A DNA stretch of 64,000 bases, taken from positions 3,898,001-3,962,000 of the forward strand of contig NZ_CP008852.1 of the NCBI RefSeq assembly GCF_000725345.1, written 5' to 3'. The notes below the pieces were generated by a model. It had not been told where the DNA came from, made no database searches, and saw only the letters and a program-made list of their open reading frames with translations. The DNA comes from Pelosinus sp. UFO1 (GTDB taxonomy: Bacteria; Bacillota; Negativicutes; DSM-13327). A program made the position numbers and the translations under genes. How positions within the stretch are numbered: position 1 is the first letter of the stretch; each line of letters starts with the position of its first letter. Below, piece by piece: positions 63,749-64,000 of this stretch.

Positions 63749-64000
63749 CATAATACTCGTTTCGCACCATAATATCGCTGTATAAAATAACTATCATTCA
63801 TATCCCCAATAGCGACTACGCCTTTGGAAAAAGAGGTATGAATAAATTTATCCCTGCCAATATAAATTCCCACATGAGATGCACCTGGCTCATAGGTAGT
63901 AAAATACACTAAATCTCCTGGCTGCAAGGAAGCTGGCGATACGGTTCTACCCACTAAAAACTGTAGATCCGCGGTACGAGGCAAATTGATACCTGCTTGC
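63748..64000 (-). CDS. NlpC/P60-family cell-wall hydrolase, C-terminal part (runs off right edge)
   Basis: Only the C-terminal 83 codons are in the window; the frame stays open to the edge (AGINLPRTADLQFL). PGDLVYFTTYEPGASHVGIY carries the catalytic histidine, and FIHTSFSKGVVAI follows the fold. The family is a cysteine peptidase that cuts peptidoglycan cross-links. The catalytic cysteine and the N-terminal region lie beyond the edge. Confidence 0.85.
   Translation of the reverse strand, partial: QAGINLPRTADLQFLVGRTVSPASLQPGDLVYFTTYEPGASHVGIYIGRDKFIHTSFSKGVVAIGDMNDSYFIQRYYGAKRVL

Overview
The window is about 64 kb of AT-rich bacterial chromosome with long same-strand operons, strong AGGAGG ribosome sites and hairpin terminators. 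It encodes a Firmicute-like core (class II fructose-bisphosphate aldolase, class II GalT, 3D-domain wall proteins, NlpC/P60, type I signal peptidase) together with diderm machinery (a TolC-type outer-membrane protein, a MacA/MacB-like pump, an RND pump with adaptor, a RseC-like protein). That combination points to the Negativicutes, probably a Sporomusaceae member such as Pelosinus. This placement is inference; no rRNA or tRNA gene is visible, and no CRISPR array, prophage or insertion sequence was found.

Layout. 0-2.4 kb (minus): sugar nucleotidyltransferase (cut by the edge), GT1-type glycosyltransferase and PfkB kinase, with unusual overlaps. 2.5-10.5 kb (minus): MacB-like permease and ATPase, MacA-like adaptor, TolC-like protein, then an OmpR/histidine-kinase pair and an exported SGNH hydrolase. 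10.5-17.7 kb: PpnP, a sensor kinase split by a one-base frameshift, topoisomerase III, a BFD-like ferredoxin, an epimerase and a CC-motif protein lying between 235-bp inverted repeats, and a 47-residue membrane peptide. 17.8-22.5 kb: TetR regulator, two exported proteins of unknown function, an AbrB-type membrane protein and a DMT transporter.

22.6-39.2 kb (minus) is the most interesting region. An SSS symporter, cytoplasmic BNR/sialidase-like protein, YhcH-family protein and SDR dehydrogenase form one catabolic cluster. To its right are a chemoreceptor and a second cluster: MFS transporter, iron alcohol dehydrogenase, hydroxyacid dehydrogenase, DapA-family aldolase, PdxA-family dehydrogenase and DUF1537 four-carbon-acid kinase, followed by a PrpR_N/sigma-54 activator. 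Upstream of the kinase there is a textbook sigma-54 promoter and paired GTTGCAT/ATGCAAC palindromes. Between the two clusters is a decayed copy of the second cluster (fragments of four of its genes in the same order) whose sigma-54 promoter and palindromes are still intact and point at the symporter cluster.

39.5-51 kb: pgi and fba, a TauE/SafE exporter, a PG-binding/3D-domain protein, a pyridoxine kinase with an ECF S component, and an RND efflux operon with a small unknown gene. 51-64 kb: araB-araA with a ROK regulator, a second 3D-domain protein, galE-galT, a DUF4870 protein, an ASCH-like protein, signal peptidase I, an exported triple-repeat protein behind a four-heptamer PHO-box-like array, a RseC-like protein and an NlpC/P60 hydrolase cut by the right edge.

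Three families of dispersed intergenic repeats (about 235, 80-100 and 102 bp) recur within the window, several of them starting at or next to stop codons.
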